This document shows positions 51,211 through 60,327 of a DNA stretch of 64,000 nucleotides, in pieces. The DNA lies in the NCBI RefSeq assembly GCF_024758705.1, contig NZ_CP096971.1:1984001-2048000 (forward strand). The letters are read 5' to 3'. The stretch comes from Sphingomonas sp. SUN019 (lineage in GTDB: Bacteria; Pseudomonadota; Alphaproteobacteria; Sphingomonadales; Sphingomonadaceae). How positions within the stretch are numbered: position 1 is the stretch's first letter; each line of letters starts with the position of its first letter. Below the pieces are notes generated by a model. That model saw only the letters and a program-made list of their open reading frames with translations, had not been told where the DNA came from and did not search any database. A program made the position numbers and the translations under genes.

Positions 51211-52263
51211 GTGGCGCGGTACGACACGACCATCATGCACCGCCCCGCTCTGTCCGTCGTCATCCCCTGCTACAATGAGGCGAAGTGTCTCGATCTGCTG
51301 CACGCGCGCGTCGCGGCGGCAGCGCGGACGGCGGTGGGGGACGATCATGAGATCGTGCTGGTCAACGACGGATCGCGCGACGACAGTTGGCCGGTGATGC
51401 AGAGTATCGCCGCCGCGGACCCCCGCGTCGTCGCGATCAACCTGTCGCGCAACCACGGGCATCAACTGGCGCTGACCGCCGGGCTGGACCTGTGCGCAGG
51501 CGCGCAGATCCTGATTATCGACGCCGACCTGCAGGATCCGCCCGAACTGCTATCCGACATGCGTGCGACGATGGCGCGCGAGGCGGCGGACGTCGTTTAC
51601 GCCGTGCGCCGTCGGCGACAGGGAGAAACGATCTTCAAGAAGGCCACCGCCGCCGCCTTCTACCGCGTGCTCGACCGCGTCACCGATACCCCGATCCCGC
51701 TCGATACCGGCGATTTCCGGCTGATGAGCAGGCGGGCGCTCGACGCGTTCCTGTCGCTGCCCGAACAGGCGCGCTTCATCCGCGGAATGGTCGCCTGGGT
51801 CGGCTTCCGGCAGGTGCCGTTCCCCTACGACCGCGCAGAACGGCATGCGGGGGAAACCAACTATCCGCTCGGCAAGATGATCGGCCTCGCCTTCGACGCA
51901 GTGACCGGCTTCTCCACCGCGCCGCTGCGCTGGGCGAGCCACGTCGGGCTGGCGCTGACCGCGCTGTCGCTGTTGCTGGTGGTCTATATCGTGATCGGCT
52001 GGTTTTCCGGGACGACGGTGGCGGGGTGGACATCGACGATGCTGGTAACCGTCATCCTCGGCGCGGTGCAGATGTTCGTGCTGGGGATGATCGGCGAATA
52101 TCTCGGGCGGCTGTACATCGAATCGAAGCGGCGGCCGCTGTATCTCGTCGCCGACGTCGCAGGTCCGGTGCAGGGCACCGCAACCCTCGGCTTCCGCTCT
52201 GCCGATCCCGATCCCGCGCCGACGATCGAGGAACGCGCCGCGACCGAGGCGCAATTGCTTTAG
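51211..52263 (+). CDS. family 2 glycosyltransferase (polyprenyl-phosphate sugar type)
   Basis: A 350-residue protein of the DPM1/GtrB/ArnC group. SVVIPCYNEAKCLDLL at the start, IIDADLQDPPEL with the metal DxD and RHAGETNYPLGKM are seen. Two C-terminal membrane helices follow (~230-300). It would attach a sugar to undecaprenyl phosphate. GTG start at 51211 with AGGTGA upstream; ATG 51235 is an alternative. It converges with the methyltransferase gene, the stops overlapping by 4 bp. Confidence 0.9.
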   Translation: MARYDTTIMHRPALSVVIPCYNEAKCLDLLHARVAAAARTAVGDDHEIVLVNDGSRDDSWPVMQSIAAADPRVVAINLSRNHGHQLALTAGLDLCAGAQILIIDADLQDPPELLSDMRATMAREAADVVYAVRRRRQGETIFKKATAAAFYRVLDRVTDTPIPLDTGDFRLMSRRALDAFLSLPEQARFIRGMVAWVGFRQVPFPYDRAERHAGETNYPLGKMIGLAFDAVTGFSTAPLRWASHVGLALTALSLLLVVYIVIGWFSGTTVAGWTSTMLVTVILGAVQMFVLGMIGEYLGRLYIESKRRPLYLVADVAGPVQGTATLGFRSADPDPAPTIEERAATEAQLL

Positions 52264-52988
52264 GCGGGTTCGGCCAACGACACGATCGACACCCCCGGCG
52301 GCATCGGCACGCGCCCGACCATGAAGCGTTCCGCGCGAAAGATGGTCTCGAACAGCGCGTTGATCGCGGGCGGCGGGGGAGAATCGTCGCTGTCCTCGCG
52401 CCCGGTCAGCCGCCCCGCCAGGCGCGCGCCCGCCGCCAGCGGGAACAGCAACGAGTTGAAATAGCCGAGCTTGCGCGACCGCAGCCCCGCCGCCGTGATC
52501 GCCGCCTTCAACGTCGCTTTCGTGTAGCGCCGGTGATGGTGGTTCACCACGTCGTGCGCGCTCCACATCCACGGATGCGCCGGCACGGTGATCAGGATCT
52601 TCCCGCCGGGCGCGAGCCGTTCGCGCATCGCGATCAGCGCCGCCACATCGTCCTCGATATGCTCGACCACATCCAGCACCGCGATCAGATCGTAATGCCC
52701 CTTCGGCACGTCGGGCAGGATCGGCAGCGGCGCGGCGCCGACCGGCTTGCCCAGCCGCTGCGCCGCGATGTCGCGCGCGGCCGGATCGATCTCGATCGCA
52801 TCGACCTCCCCGAACCGGCCGAGCATCGGCAGATTATGCCCGGTGCCGCACCCGATCTCGAGGATCTTCGCAGCCTTCGGCAATCCGCCTTCTCGCGTCA
52901 GATAATCCGCCAGGATGTCGCGGCGCGCACGATACCACCAATGCGTAGAATCGTGCTCGGCCATTCGGTCGTAAACGCGGCGATCCAT
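52260..52988 (-). CDS. SAM-dependent methyltransferase
   Basis: A 242-residue class I methyltransferase. ILEIGCGTGHNLPML is motif I, DAIEIDPAARDIA the next strand, and YDLIAVLDVVEHIEDD motif IV. A C-terminal hydrophobic segment (GYFNSLLFPLAAGARLAG) suggests membrane contact. It follows the GtrA gene with no gap. The target may be a lipid-linked sugar or a quinone-like molecule. Confidence 0.87.
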   Translation of the reverse strand: MDRRVYDRMAEHDSTHWWYRARRDILADYLTREGGLPKAAKILEIGCGTGHNLPMLGRFGEVDAIEIDPAARDIAAQRLGKPVGAAPLPILPDVPKGHYDLIAVLDVVEHIEDDVAALIAMRERLAPGGKILITVPAHPWMWSAHDVVNHHHRRYTKATLKAAITAAGLRSRKLGYFNSLLFPLAAGARLAGRLTGREDSDDSPPPPAINALFETIFRAERFMVGRVPMPPGVSIVSLAEPA

Positions 52989-53411
52989 CTATTTGAACAC
53001 CCACAAACGGTTGAGCGAGAACGTCACCAGCGGGGTCACGAACAGGATCGGGATCAGCGGCCACCACCACGGCCCCGCCATCACCGCATCGTCGGTCAGC
53101 AGCCACACCCAGAAAGTGTTCGCACCATAGCTCAGCAGGGACACCGCGAAGAACCGCGGCCCGGTCTTCGTTGCCGACGCGCCGTGCCCGCGGAAGCTCC
53201 AGCGGCTGTGCAGCCAGAAGCCGACCAGCACCGCCACCAGATAGCCGAAGATGTTGGCGACCTGTTCCGACGTCAGCTTCGTCGCGGCAAGCGGCGAATA
53301 GACCGCAGCGTAGCACAGCGTCGCCAAACCACCCGCAATGCCGAAGCGGACGAGCTGCCCGAACGTTTCCTTCGCGCGGACCAGGTCGAACTGCCGGGGT
53401 GTCGTTTCCAC
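52989..53411 (-). CDS. GtrA family membrane protein
   Basis: A 140-residue protein with four membrane helices, of the GtrA/DPMS-associated family. The N-terminal segment LVRFGIAGGLATLCYAAVYS, middle NIFGYLVAVLVGFWLHSRWSF and end FSLNRLWVFK are typical. These proteins are thought to move undecaprenyl-phosphate sugars. GTG at 53411 with AAGG upstream. The reading frame is open much farther upstream, but that part lies antisense to the GT-C gene and is not used. Confidence 0.88.
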   Translation of the reverse strand: METTPRQFDLVRAKETFGQLVRFGIAGGLATLCYAAVYSPLAATKLTSEQVANIFGYLVAVLVGFWLHSRWSFRGHGASATKTGPRFFAVSLLSYGANTFWVWLLTDDAVMAGPWWWPLIPILFVTPLVTFSLNRLWVFK

Positions 53412-53498
53412 GCCTTGCCTTGCTCTTTGCCGGGCGCTGGGTAGAGGCCCTGACGATGGGGCGGCCTTTAGGGGCCGACGCCCGATGAGGAAAGTGTT

Positions 53499-55286
53499 TT
53501 GACCGATCGGCCCGCCCTCCCGGCTTCTATCGCGACCGAACTCGACCGCCACTGGATCCGCCTGACGCTGATCGCGTGGGTGGTGATCGCGGCATTCTAT
53601 ATCACGCAACGCTGGGCCGCGATCCACTGGCTGTCGCTGGGCGACACCGACGACAACATGCGGTTGATGCAGGTCCGCGCGCTGCTGAACGGTCAGGGCT
53701 GGTACGATCTGCGCAACTACCGGCTCAATCCGCCGGGCGGGTTCGACATCCACTGGTCGCGTTTGGTCGACCTGCCGATCGCCGCGCTGATCCTGCTGCT
53801 GCGCCCGTTCGTCGGGATGGCGGAGGCGGAGAAGCTGGCGTGCGGGATCGCACCGCTGATCCCGCTGTCGGTGACGATGATCGGCCTTGGCGCGACGGTG
53901 CGGCGTCTGGTCGATCCGCTCGCCTGGCCGCTGGCGATCGTGTTCCTGATGGGATCGACGGTCGCCCTGTTGATGTTCATGCCGGAAAGGATCGACCATC
54001 ACGGCTGGCAGCTTGCGATGCTCAGCCTGACCGTCGCGGGACTGTGCGATCCGAAACAGGCGCGCGGCGGGGCGATCGTCGGGCTGGCGAGCGCGGCGTC
54101 GCTGACGATCGGCCTGGAACTGCTGCCTTATGCCGCGATGGCGGGCGCGATCATTGCGCTTCGCTGGATATGGGACCGCGCCGATGCGCAGCGGCTGACG
54201 GTCTATGCCCTGGCGCTGGCGGGCGGCAGTGCGGCCGGGTTCGCCGTCTTCGCCTCGAACGCCAACCGCGTGATGCGGTGCGATGCGCTGACGCCGGTGT
54301 GGCTGAGCGTGGTGGTTGGCGCGGGCGCGTTGCTGTTCGTGATTGCGCGCCTGTCGCCGGAAAAGCGCGCCGTCCGCCTGGCGCTGGCGATGGCCGCGGG
54401 CGCGGCGATCGCGATCGGTTTCGCGTTGCTGTTCCCGCAATGCCTTGGCCGCCCCGAACAGGTCAGCGACGAACTCTACCGCAACTGGCTGAGCAACGTG
54501 CGCGAGGCCAAGCCGATCTACAAACACGCGTTCCGCGTCGGCTTCCCGCTCATCGCGCTGCCGGTGATGGGACTGATCGGCGCGGTCCTCGCGACCCGGC
54601 GTGCAAGCGGCACGGCGGAGCAGGTGGGCTGGGCCTGCGTCACGCTGTTCGCCGCCTTCGCCGTCGCGATGCTGTTGTGGCAGGTCCGCGCGGGACCGGC
54701 CGCGCAATTGATGGCGATCCCAGGCGTCACCGCGCTCGGCTGGATCGTGCTGCCGTGGCTGCTCAGGCATCCTTCGATGCCGGTGCGGGTGTTCGGCACG
54801 GTCGCGGCGTTCGTCGTCATATCGGGCATCTTTGCTGGCCTCGCGCTGCGCTGGCTGCCGATCGACAAGCCCAAACCCTACGTCCAGCGGGTCAATCGCG
54901 CGACCGGGCGCTGCGTGACGGTGCCGGCGCTGAACCCGCTCAACCGGTTGCCCGCGCAGACGATCTTCACCTTCGTCGACCTTGGGCCGCGCCTGATCAC
55001 GCTGACCCATCACAACGCCATCGCCGGGCCGTACCACCGCAACGGCGATGCGATCCTCGACGTGCAGCACGCGTTCAAGGGATCGCCCGAAGAGGCACGC
55101 GCGATCATAAAGCGGCACGGCGCGACGCTGTTGCTGGTGTGCCCCAACATGGCGGAATCGACGAACTATCGCGCAAAAGCGCCCGGTGGCTTCTACGCCC
55201 GACTGGCGAAGAACGAGCAATTCGGCTGGCTGACGCCCGTGCCGCTGCCGAAGAATTCGCCGCTGCGGGCCTGGAGGATCGACTAA
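53499..55286 (+). CDS. GT-C-like membrane glycosyltransferase (STT3-like)
   Basis: A 595-residue protein with about 12 membrane helices and a C-terminal periplasmic domain (residues ~455-595). The first periplasmic loop has SLGDTDDNMRLMQVRALLNG and GWYDLRNYRLNPPGG. Later there is MPERIDHHGWQLAML. These D-containing loops resemble the metal and donor sites of STT3-like GT-C enzymes. TTG start at 53499 follows GAGGAAAG. It is divergent from GtrA across 87 bp, so its substrate is probably a polyprenyl-phosphate sugar. Confidence 0.78.
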   Translation: MTDRPALPASIATELDRHWIRLTLIAWVVIAAFYITQRWAAIHWLSLGDTDDNMRLMQVRALLNGQGWYDLRNYRLNPPGGFDIHWSRLVDLPIAALILLLRPFVGMAEAEKLACGIAPLIPLSVTMIGLGATVRRLVDPLAWPLAIVFLMGSTVALLMFMPERIDHHGWQLAMLSLTVAGLCDPKQARGGAIVGLASAASLTIGLELLPYAAMAGAIIALRWIWDRADAQRLTVYALALAGGSAAGFAVFASNANRVMRCDALTPVWLSVVVGAGALLFVIARLSPEKRAVRLALAMAAGAAIAIGFALLFPQCLGRPEQVSDELYRNWLSNVREAKPIYKHAFRVGFPLIALPVMGLIGAVLATRRASGTAEQVGWACVTLFAAFAVAMLLWQVRAGPAAQLMAIPGVTALGWIVLPWLLRHPSMPVRVFGTVAAFVVISGIFAGLALRWLPIDKPKPYVQRVNRATGRCVTVPALNPLNRLPAQTIFTFVDLGPRLITLTHHNAIAGPYHRNGDAILDVQHAFKGSPEEARAIIKRHGATLLLVCPNMAESTNYRAKAPGGFYARLAKNEQFGWLTPVPLPKNSPLRAWRID

Positions 55287-55900
55287 CGCAACTGCGCCTG
55301 CAGCCCGTCGATCACGAACTGCACCGCCAGCGCGGCGAGCAGCACGCCCAGCAGCCGCGTGATGACCGCCTCGATCTTGTGCCCCAGCACGCGCATCAGC
55401 GGCCCCGCCGCCAGCAGCGCGATCAGCGTCAGCAGCAGGTTTGCGCCCAGCGCCGCCAGCACGACTGCCGACCGTTCGATCCCGTCGTTGCGCGCCATCA
55501 GCAGCATGACGGACGCGATTGATCCCGGCCCGGCGATCATCGGCATCGCCATCGGGAAGATCGAGACGTCCTCGGCCTCTTCCGCAGTCACCTTGGCAGC
55601 GCGGTCCTCGCGGCGCTCGGTGCGCTTTTCGAACACCATCTCCAGCGCGATCAGGAACAGCATGATCCCGCCCGCAATGCGGAACGACGCGAGTTCGATC
55701 CCCAGCCCGCGCAACAGATCCTCGCCGAACAGCGCGAACACCAGCAGGATCAGCCCGGCGACCAGCACCGCGCGCACCGCCATCGCACGCCGCTGCGCCG
55801 CCCCGGCGCGCGCGGACAGCCCGGCGTAGATCGGCGCGCAGCCGGGCGGATCGATCACCACGAAGAACGTGATGAAGGCGGACACGAACAGCTCGATCAC
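55283..55900 (-). CDS. MarC family (UPF0056) membrane protein
   Basis: A 205-residue membrane protein with six helices. The family start IELFVSAFITFFVVIDPPG, FRIAGGIMLFLIALEMVF and MAMPMIAGPGSIASVMLL are seen. Function is not established; the former link to multiple antibiotic resistance is weak. It converges with the GT-C gene (4 bp overlap) and lies 4 bp after folD on the same strand. Confidence 0.92.
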   Translation of the reverse strand: MIELFVSAFITFFVVIDPPGCAPIYAGLSARAGAAQRRAMAVRAVLVAGLILLVFALFGEDLLRGLGIELASFRIAGGIMLFLIALEMVFEKRTERREDRAAKVTAEEAEDVSIFPMAMPMIAGPGSIASVMLLMARNDGIERSAVVLAALGANLLLTLIALLAAGPLMRVLGHKIEAVITRLLGVLLAALAVQFVIDGLQAQLR

Positions 55901-55904
55901 GGCC

Positions 55905-56777
55905 TCAAATCGCCGCTTCGTCGAGCGGCACGCCTTCGCGTCGGCACGCCGAGACGATCGTGTTGCGCAACAGGCACGCGATCGTCATCGGGCCGACGCC
56001 GCCGGGCACCGGCGTCATCGCGCCCGCCACCTCGGCGCACACCGGATCGATGTCACCGACCAGCCCCGCGTCGGTGCGATTGATGCCGACGTCGATCAGC
56101 GTCGCGCCGGGCTTGATCCAGTCCGGCTTGACGAACCCCGCACGGCCGACCGCGGCGACGACGATATCCGCGCGCCGCACCACGTCCGGCAAATCGCGCG
56201 TCCGCGAATGCGCCACCGTGACCGTGCAGCTCTGCGCGATCAGCAATTGCGCCATCGGTTTCCCGACGATGTTCGACCGCCCGATCACCACCGCGTCCAG
56301 CCCAGACATATCCCCGCGAACGTGCTTCAGCAGCATCAGGCAACCGAGCGGCGTGCACGGCACGAACCCGTGCAGCCCCGTCGCGAGCCGCCCGGCATTG
56401 ACCGGATGAAAGCCGTCGACATCCTTGTCGGGGTCGATCCGCGTGATGATGACGCGTTCGTCGATATGGCTCGGCAGCGGCAGCTGGACCAGGATGCCGT
56501 CGACCGCGGCGTCGGCGTTGAGCCGGTCGACTAGCGCCACCAGGTCGTCCTGCGAGGTATCGGCCGGCAGGCGATGTTCGAAACTCGCCATCCCCGCGGC
56601 AACGGTCGCCTTGCCCTTCGACTTCACATAGACCGACGACGCGGCGTCCGCGCCGACCAGTACGACCGCCAGTCCCGCCTGCCGTCCGCTCGCCGCGTTG
56701 AACCGCGCCGCCTGCTCGCCCACGCGCGCGCGCAATCCTGCGGCAAAGGCTTTTCCGTCGATGATCTCAGCACTCAT
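55905..56777 (-). CDS. folD: bifunctional methylenetetrahydrofolate dehydrogenase/cyclohydrolase
   Basis: A 290-residue enzyme interconverting one-carbon folates. [20 protein letters not shown] has the catalytic Tyr-x3-Lys, [13 protein letters not shown] and [13 protein letters not shown] are family blocks, and the end [18 protein letters not shown] is canonical. ATG 56777 ([12 protein letters not shown]) is chosen over the upstream ATG at 56804, which adds MPRPFMRRV. Confidence 0.96.
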   Translation of the reverse strand: MSAEIIDGKAFAAGLRARVGEQAARFNAASGRQAGLAVVLVGADAASSVYVKSKGKATVAAGMASFEHRLPADTSQDDLVALVDRLNADAAVDGILVQLPLPSHIDERVIITRIDPDKDVDGFHPVNAGRLATGLHGFVPCTPLGCLMLLKHVRGDMSGLDAVVIGRSNIVGKPMAQLLIAQSCTVTVAHSRTRDLPDVVRRADIVVAAVGRAGFVKPDWIKPGATLIDVGINRTDAGLVGDIDPVCAEVAGAMTPVPGGVGPMTIACLLRNTIVSACRREGVPLDEAAI

Positions 56778-56818
56778 GACGCGGCGCATAAAGGGCCGCG
56801 GCAATTACCGCCACCCTC

Positions 56819-57124
56819 TCAGGCGCTGCCCATCACGATGCTGGCGGCGACGTTGTTCAGGATGATCTGCAGGATCGCCAGCGCGATCAACACGACCATC
56901 GGCGACAGGTCCAGCCCACCCATGTTGGGCAGCACGCGCCGCAAAGGCCGATAGATCGGGTCCGTCAGCCGATCGAGCCCATAGGTCAGCGATCGCACGA
57001 AATTCGATTGCGTGTTGATGACGTTGAACGAAATCAGCAGCGACAGCACGAACTGGATGATGATGATCCACCACACCACGTTCAGCAGCACCTGGAGAAT
57101 CTGGATGATGGTCAACGAGATCAC
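56819..57124 (-). CDS. YggT family membrane protein
   Basis: A 101-residue protein with two hydrophobic helices. The conserved block DRLTDPIYRPLRRVLPNMGG and the LDLSPMVVLIALAILQIIL end are typical of YggT. It has a possible role in osmotic protection or division. GTG start at 57124. It lies in the folD-yggT-argB run on the minus strand. Confidence 0.92.
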   Translation of the reverse strand: MISLTIIQILQVLLNVVWWIIIIQFVLSLLISFNVINTQSNFVRSLTYGLDRLTDPIYRPLRRVLPNMGGLDLSPMVVLIALAILQIILNNVAASIVMGSA

Positions 57125-57182
57125 GCGGGTCTCCGATTAGTGTTTTGCTCATATAGCGCACCTGTATGCGCCACAACAGGGG

Positions 57183-58085
57183 TCAGGGCTTCCGAATCAA
57201 GGTGCCTGCGCCTTGGCGGGTAAAGATTTCGAGCAGCATCGCGTGCGGCACGCGCCCGTCGAGCACGACCGCGGCGTCGACCCCGGATTCCACCGCGGCG
57301 ACGCACGTCTCCAGCTTCGGGATCATGCCGCCTGAAATCGTCCCGTCGGCGCGTAATTCGGCGATTCGGCCCGGATCGAGATCGGTCATCAGCGCGCCCG
57401 TCTTGTCCAGCACCCCCGCGACGTCGGTCAGCAGGAAGAAGCGTTTCGCCCCCAATGCCGACGCGATCGCGCCCGCCATCGTGTCGGCATTGATGTTGTA
57501 GGTGTGCCCGTCCGCCCCGATCGCGACCGGCGCGATGACCGGGATGATGCCGTCGGCGCTGAGCGTGTCGATGATCCGCCGGTCGACCGCGACGGGTTCG
57601 CCGACGAAGCCCAGGTCGACGTGGCGCTCGATCCCCTGCAGCGGGTCGGCGCTGCGGTTGCCGACCTTTTCGGCCTGCACCAGCCCGGCGTCCTTGCCGC
57701 TGATCCCGACCGCACGCCCGCCCGCACGCCCGATCCAGCCGACGATTTCCTTGTTGATCGATCCCGCCAGCACCATTTCGGCGATCTGCGCGGTCTCGGC
57801 GTCCGTCACGCGAAGCCCGTCGACGAAGCGCGATTCGACCCCCAGCCGCTTCAGCATTGATCCGATCTGCGGGCCCCCGCCGTGGACCACGACCGGATTG
57901 ATCCCGACCGCCTTCAACAGCACCACGTCCTCGGCGAAATCGGCCTGCGCCTCGGGATCGCCCATCGCGTGCCCGCCGTATTTCACGACGAACGTCGCCC
58001 CCGCATAGCGCTGCAGATACGGCAACGCCTCGACAAGCGTCTCGGCCTTCGCGAGCAGGCCGGGGGCAGGGCTGTGATCGTTCAT
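57183..58085 (-). CDS. argB: acetylglutamate kinase
   Basis: A 300-residue kinase of arginine synthesis. It has [27 protein letters not shown], the ISGKDAGL block and the late [21 protein letters not shown]. It phosphorylates N-acetylglutamate. The chain has an N-terminal extension with a helix typical of arginine-sensitive enzymes ([20 protein letters not shown]). It lies just after the VUT gene. Confidence 0.97.
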   Translation of the reverse strand: MNDHSPAPGLLAKAETLVEALPYLQRYAGATFVVKYGGHAMGDPEAQADFAEDVVLLKAVGINPVVVHGGGPQIGSMLKRLGVESRFVDGLRVTDAETAQIAEMVLAGSINKEIVGWIGRAGGRAVGISGKDAGLVQAEKVGNRSADPLQGIERHVDLGFVGEPVAVDRRIIDTLSADGIIPVIAPVAIGADGHTYNINADTMAGAIASALGAKRFFLLTDVAGVLDKTGALMTDLDPGRIAELRADGTISGGMIPKLETCVAAVESGVDAAVVLDGRVPHAMLLEIFTRQGAGTLIRKP

Positions 58086-58094
58086 GCGCGCCGG

Positions 58095-58787
58095 TTACGC
58101 GCGCGCCGGGGCGGCGTCCAGCCGCCGTCCCAGCGCCACGAAGGCGTAGATCAGCGGCGGCACCAGCAGCGCCGACAGCGTGACCTTCGCCAGCATCTGT
58201 CCCATCAACAACTCCTGGATCGGGAATACGCCGTAGAAAGCGATGCCGACGAACAGCAACGTGTCGACGATCTGGCTGAGCACGCTGGCGATGCCCGCGC
58301 GCAGCCACAACAGGTTCGACCCCTCGCGCCCCTTCAACCAGGAAAAGATCGTGACGTTCAGCGTCTGCGACGTGCCATAGGCGATGATGCCGCCCAGCCA
58401 GATGCGCCACGTCGCGCCCAGCACCAATTGGATCGCGTCGCGGTTCGCCGGGATCATCTCGGGCGCGGCGGGCAGTTGATGCACCACCACCGACAGCACG
58501 ATCGATACGATCAACGGTACGAAGCCGATCTGCACCAGCCGGTTCGCGACGTGCCGCCCATGCAGTTCGGCCACCGCGCTGGACACGACGACCAGCAACA
58601 GGAAAGCGAAGATTCCCGCTTCCACCGCCAGTGGCCCCAGACCGAACACCGGGCCGATCGCCGACAATGGCCCCAGCGCAACCTGCTTGTTGCCCAGCAC
58701 GCCTGCGATACAGACCATTCCGCCATAGAAGATCGCGAACGCGAACAGGGATCGCGAGACGGGGACGGTTGCGGTCGTGGCGGTCAT
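58095..58787 (-). CDS. VUT family queuosine precursor transporter
   Basis: A 230-residue membrane protein of the VUT (YhhQ) family, which imports queuosine precursors. The core segments are SSAVAELHGRHVANRLVQIG, TSQTLNVTIFSWLKGREGS and LSQIVDTLLFVGIAFYGVF. Six helices are expected. It lies next to argB, and gluQ, which modifies queuosine-containing tRNA, is at 43975. Confidence 0.88.
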   Translation of the reverse strand: MTATTATVPVSRSLFAFAIFYGGMVCIAGVLGNKQVALGPLSAIGPVFGLGPLAVEAGIFAFLLLVVVSSAVAELHGRHVANRLVQIGFVPLIVSIVLSVVVHQLPAAPEMIPANRDAIQLVLGATWRIWLGGIIAYGTSQTLNVTIFSWLKGREGSNLLWLRAGIASVLSQIVDTLLFVGIAFYGVFPIQELLMGQMLAKVTLSALLVPPLIYAFVALGRRLDAAPARA

Positions 58788-58916
58788 GCCGCTCTGCTAA
58801 CGGCAAAGTCCCAATGCTCAAAGGGCCATGCGCAAAGGGCTGTCCTACATTCGCGCTGCTGGCTAAGCAGGCCCACGAACAGGGTCGCGGTCGCGACCGG
58901 GGGGAATCGGAAAAGT

Positions 58917-58950
58917 GCGCCAGCGTCTCAACATTCTCAACATTCGCGGC
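58917..58950 (+). promoter_or_regulatory. 34-bp upstream element shared with nadB
   Basis: This stretch begins GCGCCAGCGTCTCAACATT and ends CAACATTCGCGGC. It contains the direct repeat CTCAACATT twice, one 9-bp step apart. It is identical at 32 of 34 bases to the sequence ahead of nadB (2031-2064, minus strand). It lies 9 bp before the transporter GTG, with no other ribosome site. Confidence 0.6.
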
Positions 58951-58959
58951 CGCAATTAG

Positions 58960-60285
58960 GTGAACCGTCTCCTTATCGGCATCGCCGGCATCGTCGTGAT
59001 CCTGGCGCTCGCGCTCGCGCTGTCGACCGACCGGCGCGCGATTCGGCTGCGCGTCGTCGGCAGCGCGTTCGCGCTTCAGGTCGGCATCGCGGTGCTGGTG
59101 CTCTACGTCGACTGGGGCAAGAAGGTGCTGGGCTTCCTGTCGGGCGGGGTCGCGAACCTGCTCGGCTATGCGAAGGCCGGGGTCGATTTCCTATTCGGCC
59201 CGCTCGCCAGCCCGGAGATCGGCGGCAACAGTTTCGCCATCGCCGCGCTGCCGGTCATCATCTTCTTCGCCAGCCTGGTTTCGATCCTCTATTATCTCGG
59301 CATCATGCAGTTCGTCGTGCGGTGGATCGGCGGCGGGATCGAAAAGGTGATCGGCGTATCGAAGGTCGAATCGCTTTGCGCCGCAGCGAATATCTTCGTC
59401 GGGCAGAGCGAATCGCCGCTCGTCATCCGGCCGTACCTCGCGGGGCTGACGCCAGCGCAATTGTTCACCGTGATGACCAGCGGGATGGCGGGCGTCGCGG
59501 GGACGATCCTGGCCGCCTACGCGTCGATGGGCATCCGCATCGACTATCTGCTGGCGGCCAGCTTCATGGCCGCGCCGGGCGGCATCCTGATGGCGAAGAT
59601 CATCATGCCCGACCGGCGCGATCCGCCGCAGGGCGAATTGCCGCTCGGCGATACGCCGGGTGACGGGATCGCACTCGCGGAAGGCCGGATTAGCGGCGTG
59701 GGTCCGGCGGCGCTGCTGCCCGAAGGCGGACCGGTCGTCATCGCCGAGGCGAGCCACGACGAGGAAAAGCCCGCTAACCTCATCATGGCCGCCGCGCAGG
59801 GCGCGCAGACCGGCGTGAAGCTGGCGGTCGCGGTCGGCGCGATGGTGCTGGCGTTCGTCGCGCTGGTCGCGCTCGCCAACGGGCTGCTGACCGGAGTCGG
59901 TAGTTGGTTCGGGGTCGACGGCCTGACCTTCCAGCGCATCCTCGGCTATGTCTTCCAGCCGGTGATGTTCCTGCTAAACGTGCCTTGGGACGAGGCCGGC
60001 ATCGCGGGCGGACTGTTCGGCGAAAAGATCGTGTTGAACGAATTCGTCGCCTATATCGATCTCGGCAAGCAGGTGTCCGCGCTCTCCCCGCACACCGTCG
60101 CGATCGTCACCTTTGCACTCTGCGGTTTCGCCAATTTCTCGTCGATCGCGATCCAGATGGCGGTGACCGGCAGCCTCGCGCCCAACCAGCGCCCGATGAT
60201 CGCCAAACTCGGCATCCGCGCGCTGCTGGCCGGAAGCCTCGCTAATCTGATGAGCGCGGCGCTGGCGGGGCTGTTGATCTTCTAG
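58960..60285 (+). CDS. concentrative nucleoside transporter (NupC/CNT family)
   Basis: A 441-residue membrane protein. The first helices follow the family pattern, VFVGQSESPLVIRPYL holds the pore motif related to GQTEAPLLI, and later NEFVAYIDLGKQ and FALCGFANFSSIAIQMAV are family blocks. It is likely an ion-coupled importer of nucleosides. It shares an upstream element with nadB, so a nucleoside form of an NAD precursor could be a substrate. That is inference only. Confidence 0.93.
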   Translation: MNRLLIGIAGIVVILALALALSTDRRAIRLRVVGSAFALQVGIAVLVLYVDWGKKVLGFLSGGVANLLGYAKAGVDFLFGPLASPEIGGNSFAIAALPVIIFFASLVSILYYLGIMQFVVRWIGGGIEKVIGVSKVESLCAAANIFVGQSESPLVIRPYLAGLTPAQLFTVMTSGMAGVAGTILAAYASMGIRIDYLLAASFMAAPGGILMAKIIMPDRRDPPQGELPLGDTPGDGIALAEGRISGVGPAALLPEGGPVVIAEASHDEEKPANLIMAAAQGAQTGVKLAVAVGAMVLAFVALVALANGLLTGVGSWFGVDGLTFQRILGYVFQPVMFLLNVPWDEAGIAGGLFGEKIVLNEFVAYIDLGKQVSALSPHTVAIVTFALCGFANFSSIAIQMAVTGSLAPNQRPMIAKLGIRALLAGSLANLMSAALAGLLIF

Positions 60286-60292
60286 TCTTGGC

Positions 60293-60318
60293 GTAACCTT
60301 TCGCGAACGTGGCGCGAA
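60293..60318 (+). promoter_or_regulatory. ECF-type promoter motif GTAACC-N16-CGAA, before the sigma gene
   Basis: GTAACC at 60293-60298 and CGAA at 60315-60318, spaced by exactly 16 bases. This agrees with the promoter that I recall for the Caulobacter SigF type of ECF sigma. It lies just before the sigma gene and implies autoregulation. A second copy with one change is at 61532. Confidence 0.78.
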
Positions 60319-60327
60319 CCGGAGGCG

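Noticed and set aside
53412..55220. Long minus-strand extension of the GtrA frame across the GT-C gene
   Set aside because: Only the last 140 codons match GtrA. The upstream part is low-complexity Arg/Gln/His and antisense to a good membrane protein.
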